A DNA stretch of 64,000 nt, from positions 124,001 to 188,000 of the forward strand of contig CALOAB010000004.1 of assembly GCA_942491185.1 (NCBI GenBank). Direction: 5' to 3'. Source of the DNA: SLRI01 sp942491185 (GTDB lineage: Bacteria > Pseudomonadota > Alphaproteobacteria > Geminicoccales > Geminicoccaceae). The position numbers and the translations under genes are program-made. Every line of letters starts with the position of its first letter. Position 1 is the first letter of the stretch. The notes below the pieces were generated by a model. That model had not been told where the DNA came from and ran no database searches. It saw only the letters and a list, made by a program, of their open reading frames with translations. Shown here in pieces: positions 53,439-62,812 of this stretch.

Positions 53439-54836
53439 ATGCCCGCCTCCTCCGCACCCGCATCACGGCGGCTCGCTGCGGCTCGACCTTATGCGGTCGA
53501 GATGGCAGCGCTCGCCCGCATCGCCCTGCCGCTGGTGCTCTCCATGGTGGGTCTAATGGCGATCACCACGACCGACATGGTGATGCTCGGCTGGCTCGGT
53601 CCGGAAGCCTTGGCGGCAACCGCGCTGGGGCTCAGCGCCTTCCATCCGGTCATGCTGCTCGGCATCGGCATCGGCACCGCGGTGACCCCGCTCGCCGCCG
53701 CGGCGCTGGCCAAGCGACAGGTGCGCGAGATGCGGCGCGCCGTGCGGCAGGGTTTTTGGGCGGCCGTGCCGTTCACGCTGCTCGCCATCCCGGCGCTCGC
53801 CTGGATCGGCGGCCTGTTCGAGGCGATCGGCCAGGACCCGGGCTTGAGCCAGACCGCCGAGCTCTATTTGCGTGGCGTCCTGCCCGGGCTCTTCTTCATC
53901 CTGGTCTTCAACGTGCTCCGCTCCTACGCCACGGCACTCGAGCGAACACGCGCCGTGCTGCTGATCACGCTCCTCGCCATCCCCTTCAATGCGCTGATCA
54001 ATTACGGGCTCATCTTCGGCGCGTTCGGCCTGCCGCGACTGGAGGTGCTGGGCGCCGGGCTTGCTTCGTCCCTGACCAATATCGTCATGGCGTTCGGCCT
54101 CGGCGCCGTCGTCGCCTACCGCCTGCCGTTTCGCCGACACCATATCTTCGGCCGCATCTGGCGCCCCGACTGGCCCATCTTTCGCGCCATTCATCGAATC
54201 GGCGTGCCGATCGGCCTCTTCTTCCTGCTCGAGGTCGGCATCTTTGCCGGCTCGGCCCAAATTCTCGGGCTCATCGGTGTCCTCGAGCTCGCAGCCCACC
54301 AGATCGCCATCCAGATCTCGTCGATCACCTTCATGGTGCCCTTGGGCATCGGCCAGGCCGTGACCGCCAGGGTGGCGCTGGCCTATGGTCGGGCCGATCC
54401 AGCGGGCAGCCGGATCGCCGGCCAGGCGTCGATGCTGCTGGCCATCGCCTTCATGAGCTGCACCGCGCTGACCTTCTGGTTCCTGCCCGGCCCGCTGATC
54501 CGCCCGTTCCTCGACAACAGCCCCGAAGCGGCGCAAGTGCTGGCCTTCGCGTCGGCCTATCTCGCCATCGCTGCCGTCTTCCAGATCGTCGATGGCCTGC
54601 AGGTCACCGCCGCTCACGCCCTCAGGGGCCTGCAGGACACCCGCGTGCCGCTGCTGATCGCCTTCTTCGGCTACTGGATCCTGGCCTTCCCGACGGCAAC
54701 CCTGCTCGGCCTCATGACACCGCTGCAGGGCAGCGGTGTCTGGCTCGGCTTCGCGCTCGGCCTCGCCGCCGCAGCCATCCTCCTGATCCACCGCTTCCTG
54801 CGACTGACCCGACCGGTCTCTCAACCGGCCCGCTAG
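53439..54836 (+). CDS. MATE-family efflux transporter (NorM-like)
   Basis: A 465-residue polytopic protein with twelve hydrophobic segments in two MatE halves. It exports cationic drugs or toxic metabolites using a Na or H gradient. TTTDMVMLGWLGPEALAATALG is a typical helix 1-2 region, and QVTAAHALRGLQDTRVPLLI marks the second half. The start at 53439 is after AAAGG; the frame extends far upstream to 52785 but that part overlaps the dehydratase. It is convergent with a GNAT gene, 8 bases away. Confidence 0.92.
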   Translation: MPASSAPASRRLAAARPYAVEMAALARIALPLVLSMVGLMAITTTDMVMLGWLGPEALAATALGLSAFHPVMLLGIGIGTAVTPLAAAALAKRQVREMRRAVRQGFWAAVPFTLLAIPALAWIGGLFEAIGQDPGLSQTAELYLRGVLPGLFFILVFNVLRSYATALERTRAVLLITLLAIPFNALINYGLIFGAFGLPRLEVLGAGLASSLTNIVMAFGLGAVVAYRLPFRRHHIFGRIWRPDWPIFRAIHRIGVPIGLFFLLEVGIFAGSAQILGLIGVLELAAHQIAIQISSITFMVPLGIGQAVTARVALAYGRADPAGSRIAGQASMLLAIAFMSCTALTFWFLPGPLIRPFLDNSPEAAQVLAFASAYLAIAAVFQIVDGLQVTAAHALRGLQDTRVPLLIAFFGYWILAFPTATLLGLMTPLQGSGVWLGFALGLAAAAILLIHRFLRLTRPVSQPAR

Positions 54837-54844
54837 CAGGCGGC

Positions 54845-55630
54845 TCAGCTGCAGATGGCGGCGTAGTCTCGCTCAAAGCTCGGCGGCAGTGCGGCGAAGT
54901 CGGTATGGCGCCTGAACAGCCGGAGGTGCTGGGTGCGCCACTGATGCGGGGGAAAGCCGGCGCGCACGCAGCCCTTGAGGGACGGCATGTTGTCGATGCC
55001 CACGAAGGTATGCACGTAGCGCGCGCCCGTGTCGGCGCCGTGCTCGGCGATACGCGCCATGGCGGCGGGCATGATCCGTTGGCCGCGGAACGCGGCTGGT
55101 GTGTAGGCGCCTTCGAGCAGCGCCTCGCCCTCCGCCAGCACCGGAAAGGCGTCACCGAAATGAGCGGCAAGCGCAGCGTTGTCGCGATGATCGAACAGCC
55201 ACTGCAGGAAGCCGGCCTGACCGTCCGGCGCCCTGGCGACGAAGCAGCGGCCGAAATGGCGCTGCCAGAGGGCCCGGCGGCTGGCACATTCGAGACTGTC
55301 GAGCGCGCTGGCACTGGCAAGGCTCGGATCGAGCATGCCCGGCAGCTCGTCCGGCCCCAGCTCGACGATGTCGAGCGGCAGCTTGGCCTCGGGCGCCGTG
55401 AAGGGCAAATCCAGGTCGCGGCGAAAGCCGATCGCCTCGCGTCTCGACCAGAGCCGCTCGTGGACGCGCCGGGCGACAAGCCGCAACGTCGGCGGCTGCA
55501 TGAGCGTGCCGAGGCCGATGGTCGGCACCTTCTCGGCCGGCGCCCGAGACGCCATCCTGCCGGACGGCTGGCAGGCAGCACTGCCGGGGGCCGATGCGTA
55601 GCGGGCATTGGCATCGTGCTGGATCATCAT
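54845..55630 (-). CDS. GNAT-family N-acetyltransferase, unknown substrate
   Basis: A 261-residue protein. The C-terminal part shows a GNAT-type acetyl-CoA loop (AFRGQRIMPAAMARIAEH, about residues 170-188) and the following VHTFVGIDNMPSLKGCVRAGF, which is the usual helix-strand-helix of GNAT folds. The N-terminal 100 residues do not match a family I know. A good ribosome-binding GGAAGGG precedes the ATG at 55630. The substrate is unknown. It may modify a peptide, amino acid or lipid. Confidence 0.75.
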   Translation of the reverse strand: MMIQHDANARYASAPGSAACQPSGRMASRAPAEKVPTIGLGTLMQPPTLRLVARRVHERLWSRREAIGFRRDLDLPFTAPEAKLPLDIVELGPDELPGMLDPSLASASALDSLECASRRALWQRHFGRCFVARAPDGQAGFLQWLFDHRDNAALAAHFGDAFPVLAEGEALLEGAYTPAAFRGQRIMPAAMARIAEHGADTGARYVHTFVGIDNMPSLKGCVRAGFPPHQWRTQHLRLFRRHTDFAALPPSFERDYAAICS

Positions 55631-56132
55631 TTCCGCACCCTTCCCTATCGCCATCGGCCGACCGGCACGGTCGCGCGGACCACAGCTGGACCAACTGAAA
55701 GATCGCCAATTCGTTCGCCCAACAGACTATCATCACGAGCTGGTGAAAAAGCGCGAATCTGCACTGCCGGCGCACGATGCTATCGCCCGAGGATGAGGAG
55801 GACAGCCGGTCTGGCTGCCACCATCTCGTGGGACGAAAGAGCAAGAAGGCCGTGTGGGCCCGCGTCGTCGAGGCAGCAGCCCCTCCGGCCGCATTGCCAA
55901 CGCGGCCTGCATTCAGGCATCGGAAAACCCGGCGCCGGTGCGCTCGACAAGTTGTTTGCCCGTCCCGACTAGGCTGCCAAGCACGACGGCTGGCAGCCGA
56001 TGTCCCGGCGGATCGTCGAGTCCAGCCTGGTGAAGGCAGCGCAACACCGATGCCGAGAAAGCGGCGTTCAGGGCCAGCGAGAAAGAGCCCGAACCCTGGC
56101 CTGAGAAGCCCGCAAATGCCGGGGTTGCGCGG
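55631..56132. other. gap of about 500 bases, no supported gene
   Basis: A 119-residue frame at 55777-56136 on the plus strand is Arg/Pro-rich and has no family pattern or good ribosome-binding site, so I leave it out. A small unrecognised protein cannot be excluded. No repeat or RNA gene was seen. Confidence 0.45.
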
Positions 56133-57347
56133 CTAGGTCTGCGCGCGAGAAAGTGCGCCGACCGGCGGCTCGGACACTTGCGCCGGACTTGGCCTCGGAC
56201 GCCGCCAGGGCTCCTGCTTGTACCAGCCGACGACGTAGGCGACGACGACGATGGTCGCGAGGCCGAAGAGGTTGACGAGCGCCACGGTGAGCGCATCGCG
56301 GCCGAGCTGGTCGAGCACGATCGTCAGGATCCAGGCCAGCGCCATGCTGGTCAGGAAGGTGGCGAGCGCCTGTTGCCCGACCTTGACGATCAGCCTGAAG
56401 GGCCAGTTCAAGAGCGCCTGCTCACGGCCGGACACCACCCAAACCGCCAAGTAGGCCAAAGCCAGAATGTGCAAATAGCGCAATGGGCTGAGGTTGGTCT
56501 TGACGATCCCGGCCTGCGGGCTGTCGCGCATCCACAAGAAATCGTGAATGGCGTGCAACGCCGGCACCTGGGTGTAGATCTGCCAGCGGCTGATCGGGAT
56601 CATGATCAATACGTAGACCGCTGCGGTCGCGAGCAACCAAGGCTTGAACGGCGGCGGCTGTATCCAGCCGCGCGCGAACATGAAGGCCGTGAAGAACAGC
56701 AGCTGCCACGCCAGCGGATTGAAGAACCAGCGCCGTTCCGACCATGGCTCGGCCGGAAAGCTGATGTTGAACATCCAGACCAGCGCGTAGAGGCCGACGC
56801 AGAACCCGATCGCGGCGTAGACGTGCACCCGCTGCAGCGCGATCACCAGCGGCACCATCATCAAGATCACGATGTACATCGGCAGGATGTCGAAATAGTT
56901 CGGGACATATGTTAGGGTCAAAAGTCCGACCAGTTGGCTGGCCGGATCGCGGAAGAAAGGTCCGAGATTGAGGCCGTCGATATAGCTCTTGTCCGCGGTG
57001 CCGAACCAGTCATTGGCGACAACGGATATGGCCGCGATCATGAAGAACAGACCGAGATGCGCCCAATAGACCTGCCAGCAGCGAAGCGCTATGCGCCATG
57101 CCCCCATCCAGAAGCCGACGCGGATGAACGTGGCGCCGAAGGCGATCGCCGCAGCATAGCCCGAGCAGAAAACGAACATCTCGGCGGCGTCCGACGGGCC
57201 GAACCGCGCCGGAATCCAGCTTCCCCACGGATTTCGTTGAATATGCGCCACCATGATGATGAGCATCGCGATGCCGCGGAAGAAATCGAGCCGCGGATCG
57301 CGCGGACTCTTCCCTTTGACCGGTGGCTGCGAAACCTCACTGTTCAT
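56133..57347 (-). CDS. OpgC family membrane protein
   Basis: A 404-residue inner-membrane protein with about ten hydrophobic segments. It fits the OpgC family, which transfers succinyl groups to osmoregulated periplasmic glucans. RLDFFRGIAMLIIMVAHIQR (residues 18-37) is the typical start, and MFVFCSGYAAAIAFG and IYVIDLM-like MYIVILMMVPLVIAL follow. The start at 57347 leaves out an Arg/Pro-rich upstream stretch. No opgG or opgH gene is adjacent. Substrate is inferred from family. Confidence 0.88.
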   Translation of the reverse strand: MNSEVSQPPVKGKSPRDPRLDFFRGIAMLIIMVAHIQRNPWGSWIPARFGPSDAAEMFVFCSGYAAAIAFGATFIRVGFWMGAWRIALRCWQVYWAHLGLFFMIAAISVVANDWFGTADKSYIDGLNLGPFFRDPASQLVGLLTLTYVPNYFDILPMYIVILMMVPLVIALQRVHVYAAIGFCVGLYALVWMFNISFPAEPWSERRWFFNPLAWQLLFFTAFMFARGWIQPPPFKPWLLATAAVYVLIMIPISRWQIYTQVPALHAIHDFLWMRDSPQAGIVKTNLSPLRYLHILALAYLAVWVVSGREQALLNWPFRLIVKVGQQALATFLTSMALAWILTIVLDQLGRDALTVALVNLFGLATIVVVAYVVGWYKQEPWRRPRPSPAQVSEPPVGALSRAQT

Positions 57348-57508
57348 GGCATGACCGAATGGTGGCAGGCGATTGGCAACCCTGGAACGAGCACTAGGTT
57401 GCGCGGTGTCGCTGGGGTGAGATGGCGGAGGCGTACGTGAGAGCAAGTGATGACGCGCTGATGAACGCCGTCAAGAGGGCGAGACGTCCGTCAGGCGGCT
57501 GGCATAGC

Positions 57509-57898
57509 ATGATAGTGATCACAATCCTGTTCATAGCGCTAAACAGCGTCGGAATGACAGCGCCGGCGCTTGGCGACGACCGATTAGGCAGCTCTCGCAT
57601 CGATCGGCCACCGCCCAACGTGACCCGTCAAGTGGACCGCCTGAGCCGCAGCGGTGCTGCAGACCCGCTGGCCAGACGGCAACTGCAAGACCAACTCCGC
57701 CGCGAACCAGCCAGCGCTGGACGATCAAGCGACGAGCGCACCTTGCGACGCCTGCCGAACCAAGAGGCAGCTGAACCGAGATCCCTTCCTGCATCGCCCG
57801 AGCCCGGCAGCCTGCCGAGCTCGCTGCCGGGCGGCATCGAAGGCGCCGGCGGTGGCGGCTTCGTTCCGCCCCCAGGCACCCGCGGCCAGCAGCGCTGA
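57509..57898 (+). CDS. small secreted or anchored protein, proline- and serine-rich
   Basis: A 129-residue protein. A hydrophobic N-terminus (MIVITILFIALNSVGMTAPALG) looks like a signal peptide, likely cleaved near residue 22, or a membrane anchor. The rest is rich in Arg, Ser, Pro and Gly, with a PPPGTRGQQR end. No family is recognised. It lies 4 bases before the histidine phosphatase ATG and may be cotranscribed with it. Low-complexity composition makes the call uncertain. The longer frame from 57422 is an alternative. Confidence 0.5.
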   Translation: MIVITILFIALNSVGMTAPALGDDRLGSSRIDRPPPNVTRQVDRLSRSGAADPLARRQLQDQLRREPASAGRSSDERTLRRLPNQEAAEPRSLPASPEPGSLPSSLPGGIEGAGGGGFVPPPGTRGQQR

Positions 57899-57902
57899 GC
57901 AG

Positions 57903-58517
57903 ATGAACCCTCTTCATACGGACGACGCCGACATCTTTTTACTCCGCCATGGCGAAACCGTGTGGAACCGCGAGCGTCGGGTCCAAGGGCGGCTGAACTC
58001 ACCACTGACCGAGCGCGGCCTGGAGCAGGCGCGGCGCTACGGCGAGCGGCTGAGGCTGCTGCTCGAGCCGGCCGACGGCTATCGGCTGATCTCGAGCCCG
58101 CTCGGCCGGGCGCTGCAGACCACGACCATCATCGCCGAGGCGCTCGGTCGGCGCAGCGGCGACATCACAACCGACGAGCAGCTGACCGAGATGGCTTGGG
58201 GCCGCTGGGACGGCCTCACCGCCGCCGAGATCGAGGCCAAGGATCCAGAGCTGTGGCAGGCCAGGATCGATGATCGATGGACGCGACCGCCGCCTGGGGG
58301 TGGTGAAACGCAGCAGGACATCCTCGATCGAGCGATCGCCTGGCTGGCGACGATCACACCGGGCGCGCGCCTGGTCGTCGTCGCACACGGAGCCCTCGGC
58401 CGTGCCGTTCGGGTCGCCTATGCCGGCTTGCCGCCGGCGGCGATGCTCGAGTTGGATCAACCGCAGGACGCCTTCTTCCGGCTCCGGGGTGGGATGATCA
58501 CCCGAATCGACGCCTGA
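57903..58517 (+). CDS. histidine phosphatase family protein (phosphoglycerate mutase-like)
   Basis: A 204-residue enzyme of the branch-1 histidine phosphatase family. Catalytic His is in LLRHGETVWNRE near residue 16. It has the partner Glu in MAWGRWDGL and the second His in VVVAHGALGR, with Arg in SPLGRALQT. This could be a cobalamin-phosphate phosphatase or a general phosphatase. A role in glycolysis is not certain. Start and stop fit the frame. It follows a small secreted protein gene closely. Confidence 0.9.
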   Translation: MNPLHTDDADIFLLRHGETVWNRERRVQGRLNSPLTERGLEQARRYGERLRLLLEPADGYRLISSPLGRALQTTTIIAEALGRRSGDITTDEQLTEMAWGRWDGLTAAEIEAKDPELWQARIDDRWTRPPPGGGETQQDILDRAIAWLATITPGARLVVVAHGALGRAVRVAYAGLPPAAMLELDQPQDAFFRLRGGMITRIDA

Positions 58518-58524
58518 CCTCGCG

Positions 58525-59373
58525 TCACGGCTCCAGCCGGCAAGCTTGACCGACCTGGATCTGCGCCGCCTCGCCCGGAGCCAGTCGGGGCACGGCGTTC
58601 TGACCGAACCAGACACCGCCCGAGGCCTTGTCGGCGCGAAGGACAGCGAGCGTGCGGATCGGCTCCTTGCCCGCCTTGGTGCCGGTCGTCTGATCGATCG
58701 TGGTGACGACGCAGCGCGTACAGCGCTTGACCAGATCGAGCCGCGGCCCGTCTTCGATGACCAGCGATCGCGATCGGTCCTCCGCCCCGCTGTCGACGCC
58801 CTCGATGACGATGTTCGGGCGAAAGCGTTGCATGGGCACTGGCTCGGCACCGCGCTCTACGATCTTCGCATTCAAGGCGTCGAGCGAGCCTGTCGAGGTG
58901 ACGAGCAGCGGAAAGCCGTCGGCGAAGGCGACCCGGCTGCCAGCCGGTGCATAGTCGAGATCGCATGGTCGCTCCGCCCTCTCGGGGAAGCGAACCAGGG
59001 CGACCGGACGCCCCAGCCACTGACTGAGCGCATCGCTGGCCGCCTTGTCGGGCTCGATTGCATCGACCTCGTCGCGCCAGACCACGACACGTCGTTGGTC
59101 GCCGCGATCCGCGAGGGCAAGCGTGAGGACGGGCCCGTTCGGCAATTCGAGCATGAGCGCACCAGCTTGCAGCCGTGGCCGTACCGTCGCCAGGACCGCG
59201 AGGTTCCGCTGCGTGAGAAAACGGCCGGTCGCGGCCTCCACGATCATCCAGCGCCGATCCTCGTGCAAGCCCAGCGGACCGAGCGTCGCCTGCTCGACGG
59301 CCACCACCCCGCAGCCCTTCACCGGATACACATTGAGAGCCGCGATGCGGCCGCCCGTCACCTGTCCCGTCAT
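58525..59373 (-). CDS. MOSC-domain protein (mARC/YcbX-like)
   Basis: A 282-residue molybdenum-cofactor-dependent protein. The N-terminal beta-barrel domain (IAALNVYPVKGCGVVAVEQA) precedes the MOSC domain, with a Cys in VKRCTRCVVTTID that may bind molybdenum. Related YcbX and mARC enzymes reduce N-hydroxylated compounds. There is no ferredoxin domain at the C-terminus, unlike YcbX. The partner electron donor is not adjacent. It ends 7 bases from the histidine phosphatase stop and is divergent from the oligopeptidase gene. Confidence 0.9.
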   Translation of the reverse strand: MTGQVTGGRIAALNVYPVKGCGVVAVEQATLGPLGLHEDRRWMIVEAATGRFLTQRNLAVLATVRPRLQAGALMLELPNGPVLTLALADRGDQRRVVVWRDEVDAIEPDKAASDALSQWLGRPVALVRFPERAERPCDLDYAPAGSRVAFADGFPLLVTSTGSLDALNAKIVERGAEPVPMQRFRPNIVIEGVDSGAEDRSRSLVIEDGPRLDLVKRCTRCVVTTIDQTTGTKAGKEPIRTLAVLRADKASGGVWFGQNAVPRLAPGEAAQIQVGQACRLEP

Positions 59374-59466
59374 GCCGTTTCACCTCGCGTTGCAGCCGGC
59401 TCCTTGACACGCCGAATGCCGCACTAGACTGAGAGGCCGAGCTTGCGAACATCCTCGGAGATCTGA

Positions 59467-61545
59467 ATGACGACGGAGACCTCGATGCCGGCGACACCTC
59501 CGGTCGCCAAGCAAGTGCCGTTGAGCCTCGAGCGTCATGGCGTCCGTTGGACAGATTGTTACGCCTGGCTGAGAGATCCAGGCTATCCCAAAGTCGAGGA
59601 CCCCGAGATCCTGGCCTATCTCGAGGCCGAGAATGCCTATTTCGATGCTGTCATGGCGCCGCAGCGGCAAATGATCGACGCGCTGCACGCCGAGCTCAAG
59701 GGCCGAATCAAGGACGACGACAGCTCGGTGCCGGTGCCGGACGGCGCTTACCTCTACCACTGGGCATTCAACCCCGGCGCTCAATATCGCACCTGGTATC
59801 GAGCACCACGGACGGGTGGCCCGGCGTCGGTCATCCTCGACGAGCCGGCCCTGGCAGCGGAGAAGAGCTACTTCAATCTGGGCGGCCTGGCGGTCAGCCC
59901 CGATGGCCAGCGCCTCGCCTATGCCACAGACGACGACGGCTCCGAGCGCTACGTCATCCAGATCAAGGACCTGACGACCGGCACGGCCGTTGGCGAGACG
60001 ATCGCCAACACGTCTGGTGGGGTCGTCTGGACGGCCGACAGCAACGGCTTCCTCTATGTCGAGCTGAACGAGAATCTGCGCCCGTACAGGGTGCGGCTGC
60101 ATCGCCTCGGCAAGCAGCCGGCCGATGATCCGATCGTCTACGAGGAGGCCGACCCGGCGTTCTTCGTCGGCCTCGGATTGACGCAGAGCCGGCGCTTCGC
60201 CGTGCTCTCGTCCGGCAGCCACGTGACCCGCGAGATCAGGCTGATCGAGACCGCCTCGCCCGAGGCAGAGCCACGCCTCGTGGCGCCGCGGCGGGACGAG
60301 CATCGCTACAGCATCGAGCATGCCGGCGACCGCTTGTGGATCAGAACGAACGATCGCCACGAGAACTTCCGGCTGGTCTCGGCACCGGTCGATGCGCCCG
60401 ATGAGCGCCATTGGCGCGAAGAGATCGCCGGCAACGACGACGACTATTTGATCGATGTCACCTGCTTTGCCGACTTCATGGTGGTGACCGAGCGCCGACA
60501 TGGGCTCGCGACTCTCAGGGTGCGCCGCTATGACGGTGCAGAGCATGCCATCGACTTCGGCGAGGAGGTCTTCACGGCCGGGCTCGGTGACAATCGTGAG
60601 TTCGAGACCGACCGGCTGCGCCTAGGCTTCTCGTCCCTGACGACGCCGGCGACCGTCTATGACTACGATCTGGCCAAGCGGCGGCTCGCGACCCTGAAGG
60701 TCCAGGAGATCCCGAGCGGCTACGATGCGAGCCTGTATGTCGGCGAGCGGCTCTGGGCCAAGGCCGATGACGGGACCAGCGTGCCGATCTCCGTGGTCCG
60801 CCGCAAGGACTACCCAAAGGACGGCTCGGGCCGCCTGTTTCTCTACGGCTATGGCTCCTACGGCATGGGCATGCCGCCATCCTTCAGCTCGGCGCGCCTG
60901 TCGCTCGTCGATCGTGGCTTCGCCTTCGCCATCGCCCATGTCCGGGGCGGCGACGAATTGGGCCATCGCTGGTACCGCGAGGGCAAGCTGGAGAAGAAAG
61001 AAAACACGTTCAGCGATTTCATCGCCTGCGCAGAGAAGCTGATCGACAGCGGCTACGCGAAGGCCGGCCAGATCGCCATTCGTGGCGGCTCGGCCGGCGG
61101 CATGCTGATGGGTGCGGTCACCAACATGCGGCCCGAGCTCTGGCGCTGTGTCGTGGCCGAGGTGCCCTTCGTCGACGTGCTGAACACGATGCAGGACGAC
61201 AGCCTGCCGCTGACCCCGATCGAGTGGCCGGAATGGGGCAACCCCCTGACGTCCGAGGACGACTTTCGGCGCATCCGAGGCTACTGCCCTTATGAGAACG
61301 TCACGGCCAAGGCCTATCCGGCGATGCTCGTGACGGCCGGCATCAGTGATCCGCGGGTGACCTATTGGGAGCCCGCCAAGTACGTGGCCAAGCTGCGGGC
61401 AACGAAGACCGACGACAACGTCCTGCTGCTCAAGACCAACATGGACGCCGGGCACTTCGGCGCATCCGGCCGCTTCGATTCCCTCAAGGAGCACGCCGAG
61501 GTTCTGGCCTTCGTCTTCAAGTGCTTCGACGTAGAGGGATTATGA
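59467..61545 (+). CDS. S9A-family oligopeptidase B
   Basis: A 692-residue serine peptidase of the prolyl oligopeptidase family. A seven-bladed propeller (about 80-400) leads to the alpha/beta hydrolase domain. Ser542 is in GGSAGG, Asp in GISDPRVTYWEPAK and His in DAGHFGASGR. The ISDPRV region and the YWRE-like GHRWYREGKL segment fit oligopeptidase B, which cuts after basic residues. Cytoplasmic, with no signal peptide. The ATG at 59467 has GGAG 7 bases upstream. It is convergent with a small protein gene. Confidence 0.94.
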   Translation: MTTETSMPATPPVAKQVPLSLERHGVRWTDCYAWLRDPGYPKVEDPEILAYLEAENAYFDAVMAPQRQMIDALHAELKGRIKDDDSSVPVPDGAYLYHWAFNPGAQYRTWYRAPRTGGPASVILDEPALAAEKSYFNLGGLAVSPDGQRLAYATDDDGSERYVIQIKDLTTGTAVGETIANTSGGVVWTADSNGFLYVELNENLRPYRVRLHRLGKQPADDPIVYEEADPAFFVGLGLTQSRRFAVLSSGSHVTREIRLIETASPEAEPRLVAPRRDEHRYSIEHAGDRLWIRTNDRHENFRLVSAPVDAPDERHWREEIAGNDDDYLIDVTCFADFMVVTERRHGLATLRVRRYDGAEHAIDFGEEVFTAGLGDNREFETDRLRLGFSSLTTPATVYDYDLAKRRLATLKVQEIPSGYDASLYVGERLWAKADDGTSVPISVVRRKDYPKDGSGRLFLYGYGSYGMGMPPSFSSARLSLVDRGFAFAIAHVRGGDELGHRWYREGKLEKKENTFSDFIACAEKLIDSGYAKAGQIAIRGGSAGGMLMGAVTNMRPELWRCVVAEVPFVDVLNTMQDDSLPLTPIEWPEWGNPLTSEDDFRRIRGYCPYENVTAKAYPAMLVTAGISDPRVTYWEPAKYVAKLRATKTDDNVLLLKTNMDAGHFGASGRFDSLKEHAEVLAFVFKCFDVEGL

Positions 61546-61551
61546 GGGGAT

Positions 61552-61866
61552 TTAGAGCCGGCGGCTAAGACGCTTGGCGTTGGCCGTCGTGCGTTTCCTG
61601 TAGGGCCGGAGACCGGCCTCGAGGACAGGCAGCAGCGCCGGATTGGCGCTCAGCATGGCACGCTGCGTTGCGACACCGGCTTCGAGCATCGCCGCCTGCT
61701 TCTCGCTCACCATGCGCCAGATCTCGGCTTGCCCCCAGGCGCTTTCGCGCTCGCTCGGCAGGGCCAGTGACCAGAGGCGCAAGCCTATCGTCATCTGTGC
61801 CGAGATCGCCGTCTGCCAGAGGTTCCAGCCATACGACATCAAGGCAGTCGAGCTCGGCGCATGCAT
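61552..61866 (-). CDS. phasin-like hypothetical protein, 104 residues
   Basis: A helical 104-residue protein with a Trp-rich start (SYGWNLWQTAISAQMTIGLRLW) and a basic end (RPYRKRTTANAKRLSRRL). The last segment matches a short motif I recall from phasin-like proteins in alphaproteobacteria that coat polyhydroxyalkanoate granules. It lies next to a 3-hydroxybutyryl-CoA dehydrogenase gene, which would fit that role. Family assignment is uncertain. The ATG at 61866 is 11 bases after that gene. Confidence 0.65.
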   Translation of the reverse strand: MHAPSSTALMSYGWNLWQTAISAQMTIGLRLWSLALPSERESAWGQAEIWRMVSEKQAAMLEAGVATQRAMLSANPALLPVLEAGLRPYRKRTTANAKRLSRRL

Positions 61867-61877
61867 GCCCGTGCTCC

Positions 61878-62789
61878 TCAGCGTGTCGGAACCGGCGTCT
61901 CGCCGCGATAATCGTAGAAGCCGCGCTTGACCTTGCGGCCGAGCCAGCCCGCCTCGACATACTTCACCATGAGCGGGCAAGGCCGGTACTTGCTGTCGGC
62001 GAGGCCGTCATAGAGGACCTGCATGACCGAGAGGCAGGTATCCAGGCCGATGAAATCAGCCAGCTCCAATGGGCCCATCGGATGATTGGCGCCGAGCTTC
62101 ATCGCCGTATCGATGCTCTCGACCGTGCCGACGCCCTCGTAGAGCGTGTAGACCGCCTCGTTGATCATCGGCAGCAGGATGCGGTTGACGATGAAGGCCG
62201 GGAAATCCTCGGCGGTGACGGCGGTCTTGCCCAGCTTCTCGCAGAGCGACTTGATCGACTGGTAGGTGTCCTCGGCGGTGGCGATGCCGCGAATGACCTC
62301 GACCAGCTTCATCGCCGGCACCGGGTTCATGAAATGCATGCCGATGAACCGCTCGGGCCGGTCCGTGGAAGCGGCCAGCCGAGTGATCGAGATCGACGAG
62401 GTGTTGGAGGCGACGATGGCGTCGTCCTTGATGTGCTCGATCAGCTCCTTGAAGATCTTGCGCTTGACCTGCTCGTCTTCCGTCGCCGCCTCGACCACGA
62501 GGTCACAGTCACCGAGCGCCTGCATGGTGGTCGCCGTCTTCACCCGGGCAAACGCCGCATCTCGCTCGGCCTCGCTCAGCGTGCCCCGCTTGATCTGCCG
62601 GTCGAGGAGATGACCCATCAGCTCGAGAACCGCCTTGATCGCCGCTTCGTTGAGGTCCACGAGCACGACGTCGAGACCCGCCACAGACGCCACCTGGGTG
62701 ATACCGCCACCCATCTGACCGGCGCCGATGATGCCGATGCGTCGGATCTCGGGTAGCGGCGGGTAGTCCTTCTCGGTGTAGACGGGCAT
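61878..62789 (-). CDS. 3-hydroxybutyryl-CoA dehydrogenase
   Basis: A 303-residue NAD-dependent dehydrogenase that interconverts 3-hydroxyacyl-CoA and 3-oxoacyl-CoA, with short chains preferred. The GxGxxG motif is at Gly22, Gly24 and Gly27 (GAGQMGGG). VEAATEDEQVKRKIFKEL has catalytic Glu, and GMHFMNPVPAMKLVEVI the catalytic His. EDFPAFIVNRILLPMINEAV is a family mark. It follows etfA by 23 bases, so electron transfer from acyl-CoA and this oxidation may be coordinated. Gene could be called hbd or paaH. Confidence 0.95.
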   Translation of the reverse strand: MPVYTEKDYPPLPEIRRIGIIGAGQMGGGITQVASVAGLDVVLVDLNEAAIKAVLELMGHLLDRQIKRGTLSEAERDAAFARVKTATTMQALGDCDLVVEAATEDEQVKRKIFKELIEHIKDDAIVASNTSSISITRLAASTDRPERFIGMHFMNPVPAMKLVEVIRGIATAEDTYQSIKSLCEKLGKTAVTAEDFPAFIVNRILLPMINEAVYTLYEGVGTVESIDTAMKLGANHPMGPLELADFIGLDTCLSVMQVLYDGLADSKYRPCPLMVKYVEAGWLGRKVKRGFYDYRGETPVPTR

Positions 62790-62812
62790 GAAGCCGCTCC
62801 TGCGTTTGCCGC

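Noticed and set aside
53411..55972. 853-residue open frame on the plus strand
   Set aside because: It lies in another phase of the MATE and GNAT genes and is Arg/Pro/His-rich, typical of a GC-rich shadow frame.
55777..56136. 119-residue plus-strand frame
   Set aside because: No family pattern, no good ribosome-binding site, and biased Arg/Pro composition.
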